Under the pieces are notes generated by a model. It was not told the DNA's origin. It saw only the letters and a program-made list of their open reading frames with translations, and did no database searches. From CAZIPN01 sp964541225 (GTDB lineage Bacteria; Actinomycetota; Coriobacteriia; Anaerosomatales; JAAXUF01): a stretch of DNA of 43,600 nucleotides. The stretch is taken from positions 1 to 43,600 of the forward strand of contig CAZIPN010000018.1 of assembly GCA_964541225.1 (NCBI GenBank), written 5' to 3'. The number at the start of each line of letters is the position of its first letter. The first letter of the stretch is position 1. Positions 16,901 through 24,183 of this stretch are shown piece after piece. Both the position numbers and the translations under genes were made by a program.

Positions 16901-17159
16901 GACTCACGTCCGACTGTGACGCGACCTCCGCGGAGACATGTGCGGCTATTGCTTCGACGCTGCTGAGACGGTGGACTATCTCACCCTGAGCGCTTTGCAG
17001 CACACTGGTATCTCGAATCGCAAGCGTTTGGACTGCCAGGCCGGATGCGCCAACAAGAGAGGCGACGCCCGCCGCAAGCACGGTCACTGCGCCGACCGCC
17101 AGGGTGACTCGAACAACGCGCGTCCCGAGGCCCCCTCGCTTGCGGCCTGTCATAGGCAT
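13917..17159 (-). CDS. SpoIIE-type PP2C phosphatase with sensor, HAMP and three GAF domains
   Basis: A 1,080-residue membrane-bound phosphatase. Order: membrane helix (about 15-37); extracytoplasmic Cache-like sensor to about 270; second helix around VAPAILVLLLGAAAAVVAAF; HAMP linker; GAF domains at roughly 345-510, 515-670 and 670-835; and a C-terminal SpoIIE/RsbU phosphatase. Metal-binding acidic residues are visible in AEIGGDYYDLF, AIGDVCGKG, LCTDGVTEA and RDDVAVLAI. It probably dephosphorylates the STAS serine of the next protein in response to signals outside and inside the cell. ATG 17159 follows GAGAGGGAGGGG; the ATG two codons later is equally well spaced. The triple GAF array is long for the family. 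It heads the 17.1-9 kb gene string. Confidence 0.92.
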   Translation of the reverse strand: MPMTGRKRGGLGTRVVRVTLAVGAVTVLAAGVASLVGASGLAVQTLAIRDTSVLQSAQGEIVHRLSSVEAIAAHVSAEVASQSDVSQLDREIVPVIDASLGEVDEVVVADRSGKVITSFPSALEATSMIDNPAFVSALAGASGFKRVLNPNKTWSLWLLRTVSTPSGQTAVLLVRADDSFVQRALDNAVAGSDRVMTVVEDGKPLFTSRSSDPSTLRSAVWKPTSEGLSGAGQVTALSVHQRPMVGHYIDMRGVEGVDWRLTVLEPSIVVQADTLRAVAPAILVLLLGAAAAVVAAFMVSRRLVQPLRMLEATAYRAANGSFVQPIPSDSDDEIGQVANAFNAVALRLNALHDLSQLLANASQLDQVLDGILSAMRHIVGPGVAAIYLLDDDAEWLVPTRSRGVSVQEVQRVPVGSEGWLAQALRETEVTVHSSDLATLQANMPGLATDQTVALTAPLVSGHEALGVIVVLRHRNEPVSDAEREMVRTFSAQASVAVHNSRLFETETQSLRVAEALRTVSERLVRPDGLSVALAEVEEVVCDLFDARGAVFALYDRHALGLPRAVNRAQEVALLDIAMRLFGERGHRALAVYRGEDADVDDMMKSLAARSLLIAPVAIESEHGAVLVVSLERTMISARNLDLAEAVANEVALALDNAFLYERALSRAANLETVFRISQAVGSSLQVNVVLNRVLDVVQKILSADAVALMTYDSRKRCISTAMARGAVPAEVLALETHPGEDVPGYVFSTGEPAAFRDLSETTAGIAGKAAVHNLRSLLAVPLLARGRSIGVLMVFSADPAAFSDEDMSVLQTFASQAALALDTARLYSHEHEVASILQQSILPDALPEYPEIEAASAYQPAGSEAEIGGDYYDLFRAPDGTLWFAIGDVCGKGVIAATKTSMIKYSVRAFVAAGLGPADVLGEVNRSVSETGEASDIVTLWVGRLDPPAEALTYASGGHPPGMLRHTDGTVERTAPTGPLLGALSDVVYGEETLKLGKGDVILLCTDGVTEARSDKEFFGEDRVEETVAAGGSAEEIVRRLLTLVRRWVHGELRDDVAVLAIALESGQREHGEARKGEAN

Positions 17160-17245
17160 GCCCCTCCCTCTCGATGCCAAACGTCGCTCCAGGATTCCCC
17201 GCTAGATGGTACTGCATGGAGCGCTCGGCCGACATCGAGAATTCG

Positions 17246-18046
17246 CTATGGAGCCATGCCAGGTGCCGCCGTGCCAGGCCGCGAGAAGATGCTGCGAAGC
17301 CAATTCGAGACCGACTCGTACCACAGCGGCGCAACGGCCTTGGCCTCCTGATAGTCGTGCACCACGTCGACATCGCCGAAGACCAGAAGCAGCAGTCCGA
17401 CCGCGATCAGTACGGCTCCGGCAACTCGACTCAGGATCAGCGAGTACTTGTTCATCCATACCAACACCGGCCGAACCGAGCCAAAGAGGAGCGCAACGCC
17501 TATGAACGGCACGCCAAGGCCGATGGAGTAGACGAGCAGCAGCAATGTGCCCTGAAGCACGCTCTGGGACTTCCCCGCCACAAGTAGTATCGACCCGAGG
17601 ATCGGGCCAACGCACGGAGTCCAACCGGCGGCGAACGCCATCCCCATCACAAACGACGCACCCTTGTTCAGCGACCGCGCGCGCGACATGTCTGCGCGCG
17701 CCTCGCCGTACAGCCACGGGACCTTGATAACGCCAAGCATCAGTATTCCAAAAGCAATGACAAGAAGCCCCGCGATTCGTTCCACGATGAACCGATACCG
17801 AACGAGAAACTCCCCCAAGACCGAGGCCGAGGCCCCGAGACCAACGAAGACAACAGAGAATCCTGCGACGAACAAGAGCGCCGGAACAAGAACCCGCGAG
17901 AGTGAACGATCTTGCTCGGCAAGCTCAGAGATGGTGAGCCCCGTCATGAACGACAGATACGCTGGCACCAGAGGCAAGACACACGGGGAGAGAAACGATG
18001 CAAGACCAGCCGCAAATGCTAGTGGAAACGACAACGCTCCCGACAT
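17246..18046 (-). CDS. ccdA: CcdA-type thiol-disulfide transmembrane transporter
   Basis: A 266-residue six-helix membrane protein that carries reducing equivalents from cytoplasmic thioredoxin to extracytoplasmic thiol proteins, as in cytochrome c maturation. The redox pair is Cys22 (FLSPCVLPLVPAYL) in helix 1 and Cys145 (GWTPCVGPILGS) in helix 4, each flanked by the expected prolines. ATG 18046 is chosen over 18085: GGAG lies 6 bases upstream, and a TATAAT box at 18100-18105 puts the transcription start near 18092, too close for the longer start. A palindrome matching the csoR and trx promoters overlaps that start point. The thioredoxin gene of the same putative regulon lies 5.8 kb away. 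Confidence 0.93.
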   Translation of the reverse strand: MSGALSFPLAFAAGLASFLSPCVLPLVPAYLSFMTGLTISELAEQDRSLSRVLVPALLFVAGFSVVFVGLGASASVLGEFLVRYRFIVERIAGLLVIAFGILMLGVIKVPWLYGEARADMSRARSLNKGASFVMGMAFAAGWTPCVGPILGSILLVAGKSQSVLQGTLLLLVYSIGLGVPFIGVALLFGSVRPVLVWMNKYSLILSRVAGAVLIAVGLLLLVFGDVDVVHDYQEAKAVAPLWYESVSNWLRSIFSRPGTAAPGMAP

Positions 18047-18085
18047 GGGGATCTCCAGTTCCGGCTCTTCGCCAGCAATCGCCAT

Positions 18086-18101
18086 ATACCCTGGGAGGTA
18101 T
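18086..18101 (-). promoter_or_regulatory. CsoR/CstR-type operator at the ccdA promoter
   Basis: ATACC-CTGGGA-GGTAT is an imperfect palindrome with 5-base arms. It overlaps the likely transcription start of ccdA, next to a TATAAT -10 box (minus strand, 18100-18105). Related sequences sit at 23381-23399 and 24187-24202. Shared arms and promoter position support one common repressor. Confidence 0.68.
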
Positions 18102-18131
18102 TATAGCAGGGGCTATCCCACTCTGCCGAGA

Positions 18132-18353
18132 TCAGGCAACTCGCTCCGCGTCGTACCCCGCACCACGTATGGCGTCAATGATTCCCTCAATTGAGACCAC
18201 GTCCGAATCGAACGTGACTATGGTGCGTCCTGAGGCGAGATCCGTGTTCGACTCACTCACGCCAGCGAGGTCGCTGAGCGTCATGTCCACAAGCATCGAA
18301 CATGAGGTGCAGTGCATTCCGCTTGTTCTTAGATGCGCAATCTCAACAGCCAC
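18132..18353 (-). CDS. Heavy-metal-associated (HMA) domain protein, metallochaperone-like
   Basis: A 73-residue ferredoxin-like HMA domain. The metal-binding loop is SGMHCTSCSMLV with Cys15 and Cys18 (CxxC), and the C-terminal IIDAIRGAGYDAE matches the conserved family end. Proteins of this kind bind Cu(I) or similar soft metals and hand them to P-type ATPases or enzymes. The GTG start has AGGAG five bases upstream. It is 46 bases ahead of the ccdA operator, downstream of a zinc-ribbon membrane gene. No copper ATPase is present in the window, so whether it serves copper delivery (for example to cytochrome oxidase) or thiol chemistry beside ccdA is open. Confidence 0.92.
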   Translation of the reverse strand: MAVEIAHLRTSGMHCTSCSMLVDMTLSDLAGVSESNTDLASGRTIVTFDSDVVSIEGIIDAIRGAGYDAERVA

Positions 18354-18416
18354 ATTCGCTCCTAGAATGTCCGCCCGCTACACGTGATTGTCGTACCCAG
18401 ATGATGGCTTGCGAAC

Positions 18417-18767
18417 TCAGCGATCCACTGAGACTCCGTCGTGCCGCACGGGTCCACGCCCGATTACCGCTCCGCAATGGGGACACATGCGCCAGTCGTC
18501 GAGCATTGGATGACCGCACACTCGGCAGGTGAAGCCGGAAGATGACTCGCCATCGTCCTCGTCCGGAAGTCCGTCGAGGACCAGCCACGCGAGCGCGCCG
18601 ACTGCCGCCCCTGCTATCACCGGGACAACCCATGCAAGCAGACCGAGATCGTACAAGCGACCGAGACCGGAGTCATCAAGTTCGGCGGCGACAGCTGCGA
18701 CAATCGAGACAGCCGTCAACCCGCCGAGAACGGCGAAACCCCATCGCCTGGTCGACCACCGGCTCAC
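18417..18767 (-). CDS. Membrane protein with C-terminal zinc ribbon
   Basis: A 116-residue protein. GTG 18767 is preferred because GGAGGG lies just upstream; the longer ATG start at 18818 has no ribosome binding site. Two hydrophobic helices (FAVLGGLTAVSIVAAVAA and LLAWVVPVIAGAAVGAL) are followed by an acidic linker and a four-cysteine zinc ribbon, TCRVCGHP with MCPHCGAV. The basic N-terminus suggests a cytoplasmic tail and a cytoplasmic ribbon. Such small zinc-ribbon membrane proteins are common in actinobacteria but have no single role. It lies 63 bases upstream of the HMA gene on the same strand and may be co-transcribed with it. Confidence 0.75.
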   Translation of the reverse strand: MSRWSTRRWGFAVLGGLTAVSIVAAVAAELDDSGLGRLYDLGLLAWVVPVIAGAAVGALAWLVLDGLPDEDDGESSSGFTCRVCGHPMLDDWRMCPHCGAVIGRGPVRHDGVSVDR

Positions 18768-18820
18768 AGGCCCTCCACTGCAGAAGGTTGATGACTCGTG
18801 TGGAACTGCAACCTGCATGC

Positions 18821-18834
18821 CACACTGCAGTGTG
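18821..18834. promoter_or_regulatory. Perfect 14-base palindrome CACACTGCAGTGTG
   Basis: It lies between the end of the NtrC-type gene and the start of the zinc-ribbon gene. With no spacer it fits a dimeric regulator site better than a terminator. No second copy was noticed, and its role is unproven. Confidence 0.35.
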
Positions 18835-18850
18835 ATGGAGTGAAACCTAT

Positions 18851-20200
18851 CTAGAGGCCGAGACGCTGCATCCGAGCCTCAAACGTCTTGGACGTTAGCC
18901 CGAGCAACTTCGCGGACTTGGGAACACTCCCCCCCGTCCTGTCGAGCGCTTGCCGGACTAGGTCAAGTTCAACCTCCTCAAGATCCACACCATCCTCCGG
19001 CAGAGCGAATCCCGTAGCGACCCGATCCGACGGCGGAACACCAGCGCGGACTTCGGCGGGAAGATCTCCAACGCCGATCTCGTCATCGTGCGACAGGATG
19101 ACAATGCGCTCGATCGTGTTCTCGAGTTCACGGATGTTGCCGGGCCACGGGTAGTTGACCAGGGCTTCCATGGCTTGCGGACTGATGCGTTTGGAACCTG
19201 CTTTGAACTTCTCGAGGAAATGGGCGACCAGCAGCGGAATGTCCCCCGCCCGCTGACGAAGCGTTGGCAGGGTCACCGGAACCACGTTGAGACGGTAGAA
19301 CAGATCCTCACGAAACCCACCATCGGCAATGAGCTGTTGGAGATCGCGATTGGTTGCGGCTACAACGCGTACATCCACTTCGATCCCGCGCGTGCCTCCG
19401 AGACGCTCAAACCTCCGCTCCTGCAGGACGCGCAGCAACTTCACTTGGGTCGCTGGTGAAATGTCACCAATCTCATCCAAAAATAGCGTGCCGCCGTTCG
19501 CCATCTCGAAGCGGCCCGGCTTCGCAGTCATCGCACCGGTGAAAGCGCCCTTCTCATAGCCGAACAGCTCGCTCTCCAAGAGGGTCTCGGGAAGTGCCCC
19601 CGCGCTAACGGATACGAATGGTTTCGCCGCACGCTCTGACAGATTGTGAAGCGCACGTGCGATCAGCTCTTTGCCGGTCCCCGACTCGCCGTAGATCATG
19701 ACGGTCGCCATGGTGGGCGCCACCTTGCGCACCGTTTCAAGCACAGCGAGCATCCCCGCATCCGACGCGACAATGCCCTCAACGTCGTACTCAGCATCCA
19801 GTTCGCTACGCAATCTCTCGACCTCGGCGGCAAGGCCCGAGTACTCCAGCGCCTTGCCGATGGCGAGTTTCAGTTCCTCCAAATCGAATGGCTTCGTGAG
19901 GTACTCGCTGGCTCCCGCCTTCATCGCCTCGACGGCAGTGGCCACGTTGCCGTGTGCGGTGAGCATGATAATGGGGAACGACATCCCCTTGGAGCGAACC
20001 TTGCGCAGCACCTCCATGCCGTCGGGCTCAGGCATTCGATGGTCCAGCACCATCACATCGGGTTCCTGCTCGGCAACAGACTCAAGCGCCGATGTGCCGT
20101 CCACGGCTTCGGCAACGTCGAACCCCTCTCCAGCAAGAGCCTGGCCGAGAACCCAGCGCATGTTCTTCTCGTCATCAACAATGAGCACGCGTTTGCCCAC
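18851..20200 (-). CDS. NtrC-family sigma-54 response regulator
   Basis: A 449-residue three-domain activator. The receiver (1-120) has the phosphoacceptor Asp53 in VMVLDHRMP and Lys103 in YLTKPF. The AAA+ domain (about 145-375) has Walker A GESGTGKE (171-178), the sigma-54-contacting GAFTGA loop (218-223) and Walker B GGTLFLDEIGD. A Fis-type helix-turn-helix ends the protein (about 410-449, with LLGLTSKTFEARMQRL). It remodels sigma-54 holoenzyme at -24/-12 promoters when phosphorylated. It begins 12 bases after the histidine kinase stop, at a GTG with AGGAAG upstream, and closes an rpoN-kinase-activator operon. Target genes are not evident in the window. Confidence 0.95.
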   Translation of the reverse strand: MGKRVLIVDDEKNMRWVLGQALAGEGFDVAEAVDGTSALESVAEQEPDVMVLDHRMPEPDGMEVLRKVRSKGMSFPIIMLTAHGNVATAVEAMKAGASEYLTKPFDLEELKLAIGKALEYSGLAAEVERLRSELDAEYDVEGIVASDAGMLAVLETVRKVAPTMATVMIYGESGTGKELIARALHNLSERAAKPFVSVSAGALPETLLESELFGYEKGAFTGAMTAKPGRFEMANGGTLFLDEIGDISPATQVKLLRVLQERRFERLGGTRGIEVDVRVVAATNRDLQQLIADGGFREDLFYRLNVVPVTLPTLRQRAGDIPLLVAHFLEKFKAGSKRISPQAMEALVNYPWPGNIRELENTIERIVILSHDDEIGVGDLPAEVRAGVPPSDRVATGFALPEDGVDLEEVELDLVRQALDRTGGSVPKSAKLLGLTSKTFEARMQRLGL

Positions 20201-20212
20201 TTGAACTTCCTC

Positions 20213-21748
20213 TCAGTCTTCCATGGCAGCGGGTAGCGTCACGTGGAACACAGTTCCCCTAGACCCGCTCTCAACTTCGATATGCCCCTCATGCTCGTCG
20301 ATGATGCGATGCACGATAGTCAAGCCGAGGCCTGTGCCCTCGGCACGTTTCGTGAAGAAGGGGTCGAACACCTTCGAGAGATCACCCGGCACAATGCCCG
20401 GCCCAGTGTCTGAAACCGACACTTCTACGTACTCCCCCACAGCTCGAGTCTCGATGGTAATGGTTCCACCGGTCTTGTCCATGGCCTGCACTGCGTTAGT
20501 CACGAGGTTCAGAAACACTTGCTTGAGCTGATCAGGGTCTCCATGGACCACCGGCAGATCACGATCGAACGCTTCCTCAATCACGACCCCTGATTGTTTG
20601 GCGAATCTGTTCGTGAACAGGACAACATCCTGCAGGACCTCGTTGAGATTCGTATATACGAGCGTCGGCTTGCTCGGCCGGCCGAAGTCGAGGAGCGCCT
20701 TGATCACCCGGTCAAGTCGATCGATCTCTTGCCGAATGACTTCCGCTGCTTCTTTGATGCGAGCCGGATCACCTTTCGCGTCCTCGAGAAGTTGTACCGA
20801 CGCCCCGATTACCCCGAGCGGATTGCGAACTTCGTGAGCGACTCCGGCAGTGAGTTCACCCATTGCCGCAAGACGATCCGCACGCACGAGCTGATCCGTG
20901 AGCGCCTTGATGTCTGAGACGTCTTCAAGGGTAACGACGGCGCCGAGCACGTTTCCGCCGACGGCGCGCATGCGCGAAGTCGACACCTGAACGTGAACCT
21001 CGTTGCCTGCCGCCGTAACGAGCGTTGCCTCACGCAACGCAAGCGGGAGTCTGCCGGCAAGTACTTTGGCGACATCTGCTGAGATCCCGCCGTCGATGCG
21101 AAACAGCGAACCGATTGGTTTGGGCACCATCTCGAACTCCGACATTCCCAGCATGCGCTCGGCCGCCGGATTCGCCGTCGCGATCGACCCATCTGGAGCG
21201 ACCGTCAGTACGCCCGACGTGATCGAACGCAAGATGGACTGCGTGTAGTCCTGGATGTTGATGAGCTGAATGGCTCGATCCTCGAGCTTCTTGTACGCAT
21301 CCTCAAGTTGAAGCGAGACTTCCTTGAGATCCCGTGTCTTCGTCTCCTCCAAGTCGCGGATCGCGCCGAAGAGCAAACCCAATGCGAAGAAGGACACGAT
21401 CTCCATCCAGTTGTCGAAGCCCAGATCGAACACTCGGTGAACGCCAAGCTGCGCATGGAACGCAAACGGCACGGACGCGACAAGCGCCGCGACAACGCCA
21501 CCCCGCTTCCCGAACACGAACGCGGCATACGTGATGGGCACGTAGTAGAGCCGCCGGTAGAGTAGCTCCATCTGGAGGCCGCCGAGATGCCCATCGGCGA
21601 ACAGATGCAGAACGGAGACCAACACCATCATCACGACAATGAGTGCAATGGCACGCAGGTCGTGCGACAGCTTCGGATGGCCGACGGCTTCCACCTCAAC
21701 CGTCCTCACAGGCGGGCGCCTCGGGAGCCCGGCCGGTTCCGTTGTCAT
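20213..21748 (-). CDS. PAS-domain sensor histidine kinase of the sigma-54 operon
   Basis: A 511-residue kinase. Several hydrophobic helices (about residues 32-130) form a small membrane input module, followed by a coiled coil (about 133-165), a PAS domain (about 168-290), a HisKA domain with His305 in VAHEVRNPLGVIG, and a HATPase with NLVTNAVQAM, SDTGPGIVPG, DPFFTKR and GTGLGLTIVHR. It most likely phosphorylates the adjacent NtrC-type regulator. Its ATG overlaps the rpoN stop (ATGA), so sigma factor, kinase and activator are made together. The PAS pocket has no residue that names a ligand. It resembles ZraS/AtoS/NtrB-like kinases in layout, but the signal is unknown. Confidence 0.94.
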   Translation of the reverse strand: MTTEPAGLPRRPPVRTVEVEAVGHPKLSHDLRAIALIVVMMVLVSVLHLFADGHLGGLQMELLYRRLYYVPITYAAFVFGKRGGVVAALVASVPFAFHAQLGVHRVFDLGFDNWMEIVSFFALGLLFGAIRDLEETKTRDLKEVSLQLEDAYKKLEDRAIQLINIQDYTQSILRSITSGVLTVAPDGSIATANPAAERMLGMSEFEMVPKPIGSLFRIDGGISADVAKVLAGRLPLALREATLVTAAGNEVHVQVSTSRMRAVGGNVLGAVVTLEDVSDIKALTDQLVRADRLAAMGELTAGVAHEVRNPLGVIGASVQLLEDAKGDPARIKEAAEVIRQEIDRLDRVIKALLDFGRPSKPTLVYTNLNEVLQDVVLFTNRFAKQSGVVIEEAFDRDLPVVHGDPDQLKQVFLNLVTNAVQAMDKTGGTITIETRAVGEYVEVSVSDTGPGIVPGDLSKVFDPFFTKRAEGTGLGLTIVHRIIDEHEGHIEVESGSRGTVFHVTLPAAMED

Positions 21749-23133
21749 CTGCGGCGCCTAGCCCAGCTCGGCTCGATGTTGAGTTCCTCGCGATACTTCG
21801 CCACGGTTCGTCGCGCCACCGTCACACCCTCGTCCGACAGGAGCTCGGCAAGGCGCTGGTCTGACAAGGGCTTGGACGCATCCTCTTCTCGAACGAGTTC
21901 CCGCAGCCGCTGCTTGATGCTCGTCGCCGCCACGTCCATCCCCTGCGCGGTCCGGTAGCCTCCGCTGAAGAAGTGCTTCAGCTCGAACAGCCCGTAGGGA
22001 GTGGCCATGTACTTGCCGGTTACCCCCCGAGACACCGTCGACAAGTGAACGCCAATCTCGACAGCAACGTCTTCTAGCCGCAGAGGCCTCAGAGGTCCCT
22101 TGCCATCGTCAAAGAAGTCGCACTGTACCTCGAGGATGATCTCCGTGATGCGTGTGACCGTGTCTTTGCGACGGTCAACGTTCTTGATGAAGCTCTCTGC
22201 CGAGCGGATCTTGTCCTTCAGGTAGCGTCTGGTTTCATCGTCAGCGGTCGAGCCACTGCGAAGAAGCGATCGATATCGTGGCGAAACCCGAAGGGTGGGC
22301 AGCGCTTCGTTGTTGGGCGTAATGAGCCACTCGTCGCCGAAACGTCGCAATGTCACATCCGGAACGATGTAGCCAGGTGACGGCCCAGGCGAGAACGCTC
22401 CAGCTGGGCGCGGGTTGAGCGCGCGCAAGACATCGACGAGACGACGCACCTCTTCTTCGTCGATTCTCAGCGCTCGAGCCACCTTGCGATAATGATTGGC
22501 GGCAACGTCGTCAAGATGATCTTGGACTATGCGCAGAAGGTTGGGTTCCTCGATGCCGAGCGACTCCATCTGTAGACACAGCGCCTCAGGCAGACTCTGA
22601 GCTCCTACGCCAGGAGGATCGAGCTGCTGAACTGCCTTCAGAGCCGATTCCGCTTCCGCGCGGCTGACTCCCGCAAGAGCAGCGGCCTCATCCAATGAAC
22701 CCGTGAAGAAGCCATCGTCATCAAGCGAGCCAATGATAACCCGCCCCGCCCTCGCCACGGCCTCACTCAAATCCAGCAGCGCCAACTGCTGAACAAGGTA
22801 GTCATCGAAGCTCTGGACGCCGCCGACGAAATCCTCGGTGTTGGTCGCTTCAGCATTTGGATCTCGCGGAGCGGTTGGCTCCATCGAGTCGAGATCCTCA
22901 TACATCTCAAGCCATTCGTCCCACGAGCGCTCGTCGTCGTGCTCGTCAATCTCCTCGTCATCGAGCGGCTCCGACTCAGACTCGTCAACTTCGAGCACTG
23001 GGTTCTCGAGCATCTCGATCTCCATGAGTTGTTGAAGATCGGCAATCGGCATCGCCAGTATGTTGAGCCCCTGGTAGACCTGAGGCGAGAGAGTGACTTT
23101 CTGCCGCAGTTCGGGGCGTTGTGAGAGCTCCAT
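21745..23133 (-). CDS. rpoN: RNA polymerase sigma-54 factor
   Basis: A 462-residue sigma-54. Region I (residues 1-50) is the Gln/Leu-rich activator-responsive segment (RQKVTLSPQVYQGLNIL). Region II (about 50-120) is acidic. The core-binding domain follows, with LDPPGVGAQSLPEAL. The C-terminal part has the DNA-binding helix-turn-helix (EIGVHLSTVSRGVTGKYM) and the RpoN box ARRTVAKYRE (440-449). The length is normal. It recognises -24/-12 promoters and needs an AAA+ activator, which is encoded two genes downstream. ATG 23133 follows GGGGGAG. An extended -10 (TGGTATACT) and a GC-rich leader hairpin precede it. Sigma-54 is absent from most Actinobacteria, which bears on the host lineage. Confidence 0.96.
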   Translation of the reverse strand: MELSQRPELRQKVTLSPQVYQGLNILAMPIADLQQLMEIEMLENPVLEVDESESEPLDDEEIDEHDDERSWDEWLEMYEDLDSMEPTAPRDPNAEATNTEDFVGGVQSFDDYLVQQLALLDLSEAVARAGRVIIGSLDDDGFFTGSLDEAAALAGVSRAEAESALKAVQQLDPPGVGAQSLPEALCLQMESLGIEEPNLLRIVQDHLDDVAANHYRKVARALRIDEEEVRRLVDVLRALNPRPAGAFSPGPSPGYIVPDVTLRRFGDEWLITPNNEALPTLRVSPRYRSLLRSGSTADDETRRYLKDKIRSAESFIKNVDRRKDTVTRITEIILEVQCDFFDDGKGPLRPLRLEDVAVEIGVHLSTVSRGVTGKYMATPYGLFELKHFFSGGYRTAQGMDVAATSIKQRLRELVREEDASKPLSDQRLAELLSDEGVTVARRTVAKYREELNIEPSWARRRR

Positions 23134-23158
23134 GGGCGCTCCCCCTCTTCTTCATGCC

Positions 23159-23198
23159 GGGGGGTCGCGAAGCGAGCCCCCAATGCAAAAAGTATACC
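23159..23198 (-). promoter_or_regulatory. Likely rpoN promoter -10 and leader hairpin
   Basis: On the minus strand TGGTATACT (TATACT at about 23192-23197) is an extended -10 box. It is followed by a leader with GGGGG and CCCCC arms around TCGC/GCGA (about 23159-23181), just before the rpoN ribosome binding site. No good -35 box is seen. Confidence 0.45.
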
Positions 23199-23371
23199 AC
23201 TGCACTGCGGGTCCCCTACGGCCACGACCTGCGGATTTTCCGTGGACTCTCGCGCGCCTTGATCGGATTTCCGCTCACGATGCCCCGGGCGTGAGTACTT
23301 CCACGTCCCTGTGTGACGCTCACGCAGCCGTGTTGGCGCGGATGTGAACGCGCCCCTCAACTGCGACAACG

Positions 23372-23401
23372 TTGCGAGCGTATACCCCTAGGGGGTATAA
23401 T
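23372..23401 (+). promoter_or_regulatory. csoR-family gene promoter with embedded operator
   Basis: TTGCGA (23372-23377) and TATAAT (23396-23401) are 18 bases apart. Between and overlapping them lies TATACCCC-TAG-GGGGTATA (23381-23399), an almost perfect palindrome of the CsoR operator type (AT-flanked C-run/G-run). Binding there would block polymerase, giving autoregulation. Confidence 0.82.
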
Positions 23402-23451
23402 CCGCGCAAACGCCCTACTCGGGACACCCTCCTGGAGGTCGAAACGCCCAA

Positions 23452-23760
23452 ATGACGTACAACGATGACTCAAATGCCATGATCACCGACGAGGGAGAAC
23501 GCAAGAGAATCATCAACCGGCTGCGTCGCCTAGAGGGCCAGATCCGTGGACTGCAGTCGATGATCGAAACAGGTCAGGACTGTACTGCGGTCTTGACCCA
23601 GGTAATGGCTGCAAAGTCCGCCCTCAATCAAGTCGGCATTCACATGGTTGGGCACGCAATGAAGCACTGCATGATCCCCGACGACCCCTCAATCACGCGC
23701 GACGAAGTGATTGACGAGGCGATCAAGGTATTCCTCAAGTACTCATCGTGCGTGCGATAG
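23452..23760 (+). CDS. CsoR/CstR-family (DUF156) transcriptional repressor
   Basis: A 102-residue all-helical repressor. Helix 1 has RLRRLEGQIRGLQSMIE, and the two conserved cysteines are Cys44 (GQDCTAVL) and Cys73 (MKHCM), 29 residues apart as in CsoR and CstR. In copper sensors the residue four before the second Cys is a His ligand; here it is Ala69, with His68 just before it. This loss fits persulfide/thiol sensors (CstR type) or another metal better than classical Cu(I) sensing. Its own promoter holds an operator-like palindrome, and matching sites lie before thioredoxin and ccdA. GGAGG lies 13 bases from the ATG, a long spacing. It converges with the thioredoxin gene. Confidence 0.9.
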   Translation: MTYNDDSNAMITDEGERKRIINRLRRLEGQIRGLQSMIETGQDCTAVLTQVMAAKSALNQVGIHMVGHAMKHCMIPDDPSITRDEVIDEAIKVFLKYSSCVR

Positions 23761-23825
23761 GCTCAGCCCATCCAACTACGCTCCACGCCTCTCGAGCGAC
23801 GGCCGAGACGTCCGAACGAACTCGA

Positions 23826-24143
23826 CTAGATGCCGAGTTCCTTGGCCAGTGCATCGGCACCGCGGGCCCCGATGACCTGAGCCTCAAGCGACCCGCTCAC
23901 GAACTTGGCAATGGTCGGAATGCTCATGATTCCGTACTTCATCGCCAACTCGCCATTCTCGTCGACGTTGACCTTGACGAACTTGACTGACGAACCGAGG
24001 CGCTCGGCCAACTTGTCAAGCTCCGGCGCCACCATGCGGCACGGGCCACACCATGGAGCCCAAAAGTCCACGACCACAGGTGTGGAGGAGTTGGCCACTT
24101 CGGCGTCCCAGCTTGCGGTCGTGACTTCGAGACTATTGCTCAT
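23826..24143 (-). CDS. trxA: Thioredoxin
   Basis: A 105-residue classical thioredoxin. The active site is WCGPC (31-35, FWAPWCGPCRM), the cis-proline is Pro76 in MSIPTIAKF, and the buried Asp is in VVVDFW. It reduces cytoplasmic disulfides and is the electron donor for CcdA-type proteins. AAGGAG lies seven bases before the ATG. Its promoter (TTGACT-17-TATGAT, minus strand) contains a palindrome like those at the csoR-family and ccdA promoters, so it appears to be a controlled, not housekeeping, thioredoxin. It is divergent from the ferrochelatase-like gene and convergent with the repressor gene. Confidence 0.96.
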   Translation of the reverse strand: MSNSLEVTTASWDAEVANSSTPVVVDFWAPWCGPCRMVAPELDKLAERLGSSVKFVKVNVDENGELAMKYGIMSIPTIAKFVSGSLEAQVIGARGADALAKELGI

Positions 24144-24183
24144 CGGATCGCTCCTTCGTCAAACACTGTCTACGGGTGCTGGA

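Noticed and set aside
18132..18353. HMA protein as evidence for a full copper-export operon
   Set aside because: No P1B ATPase or multicopper oxidase is present, and the operator is downstream of it, at ccdA.
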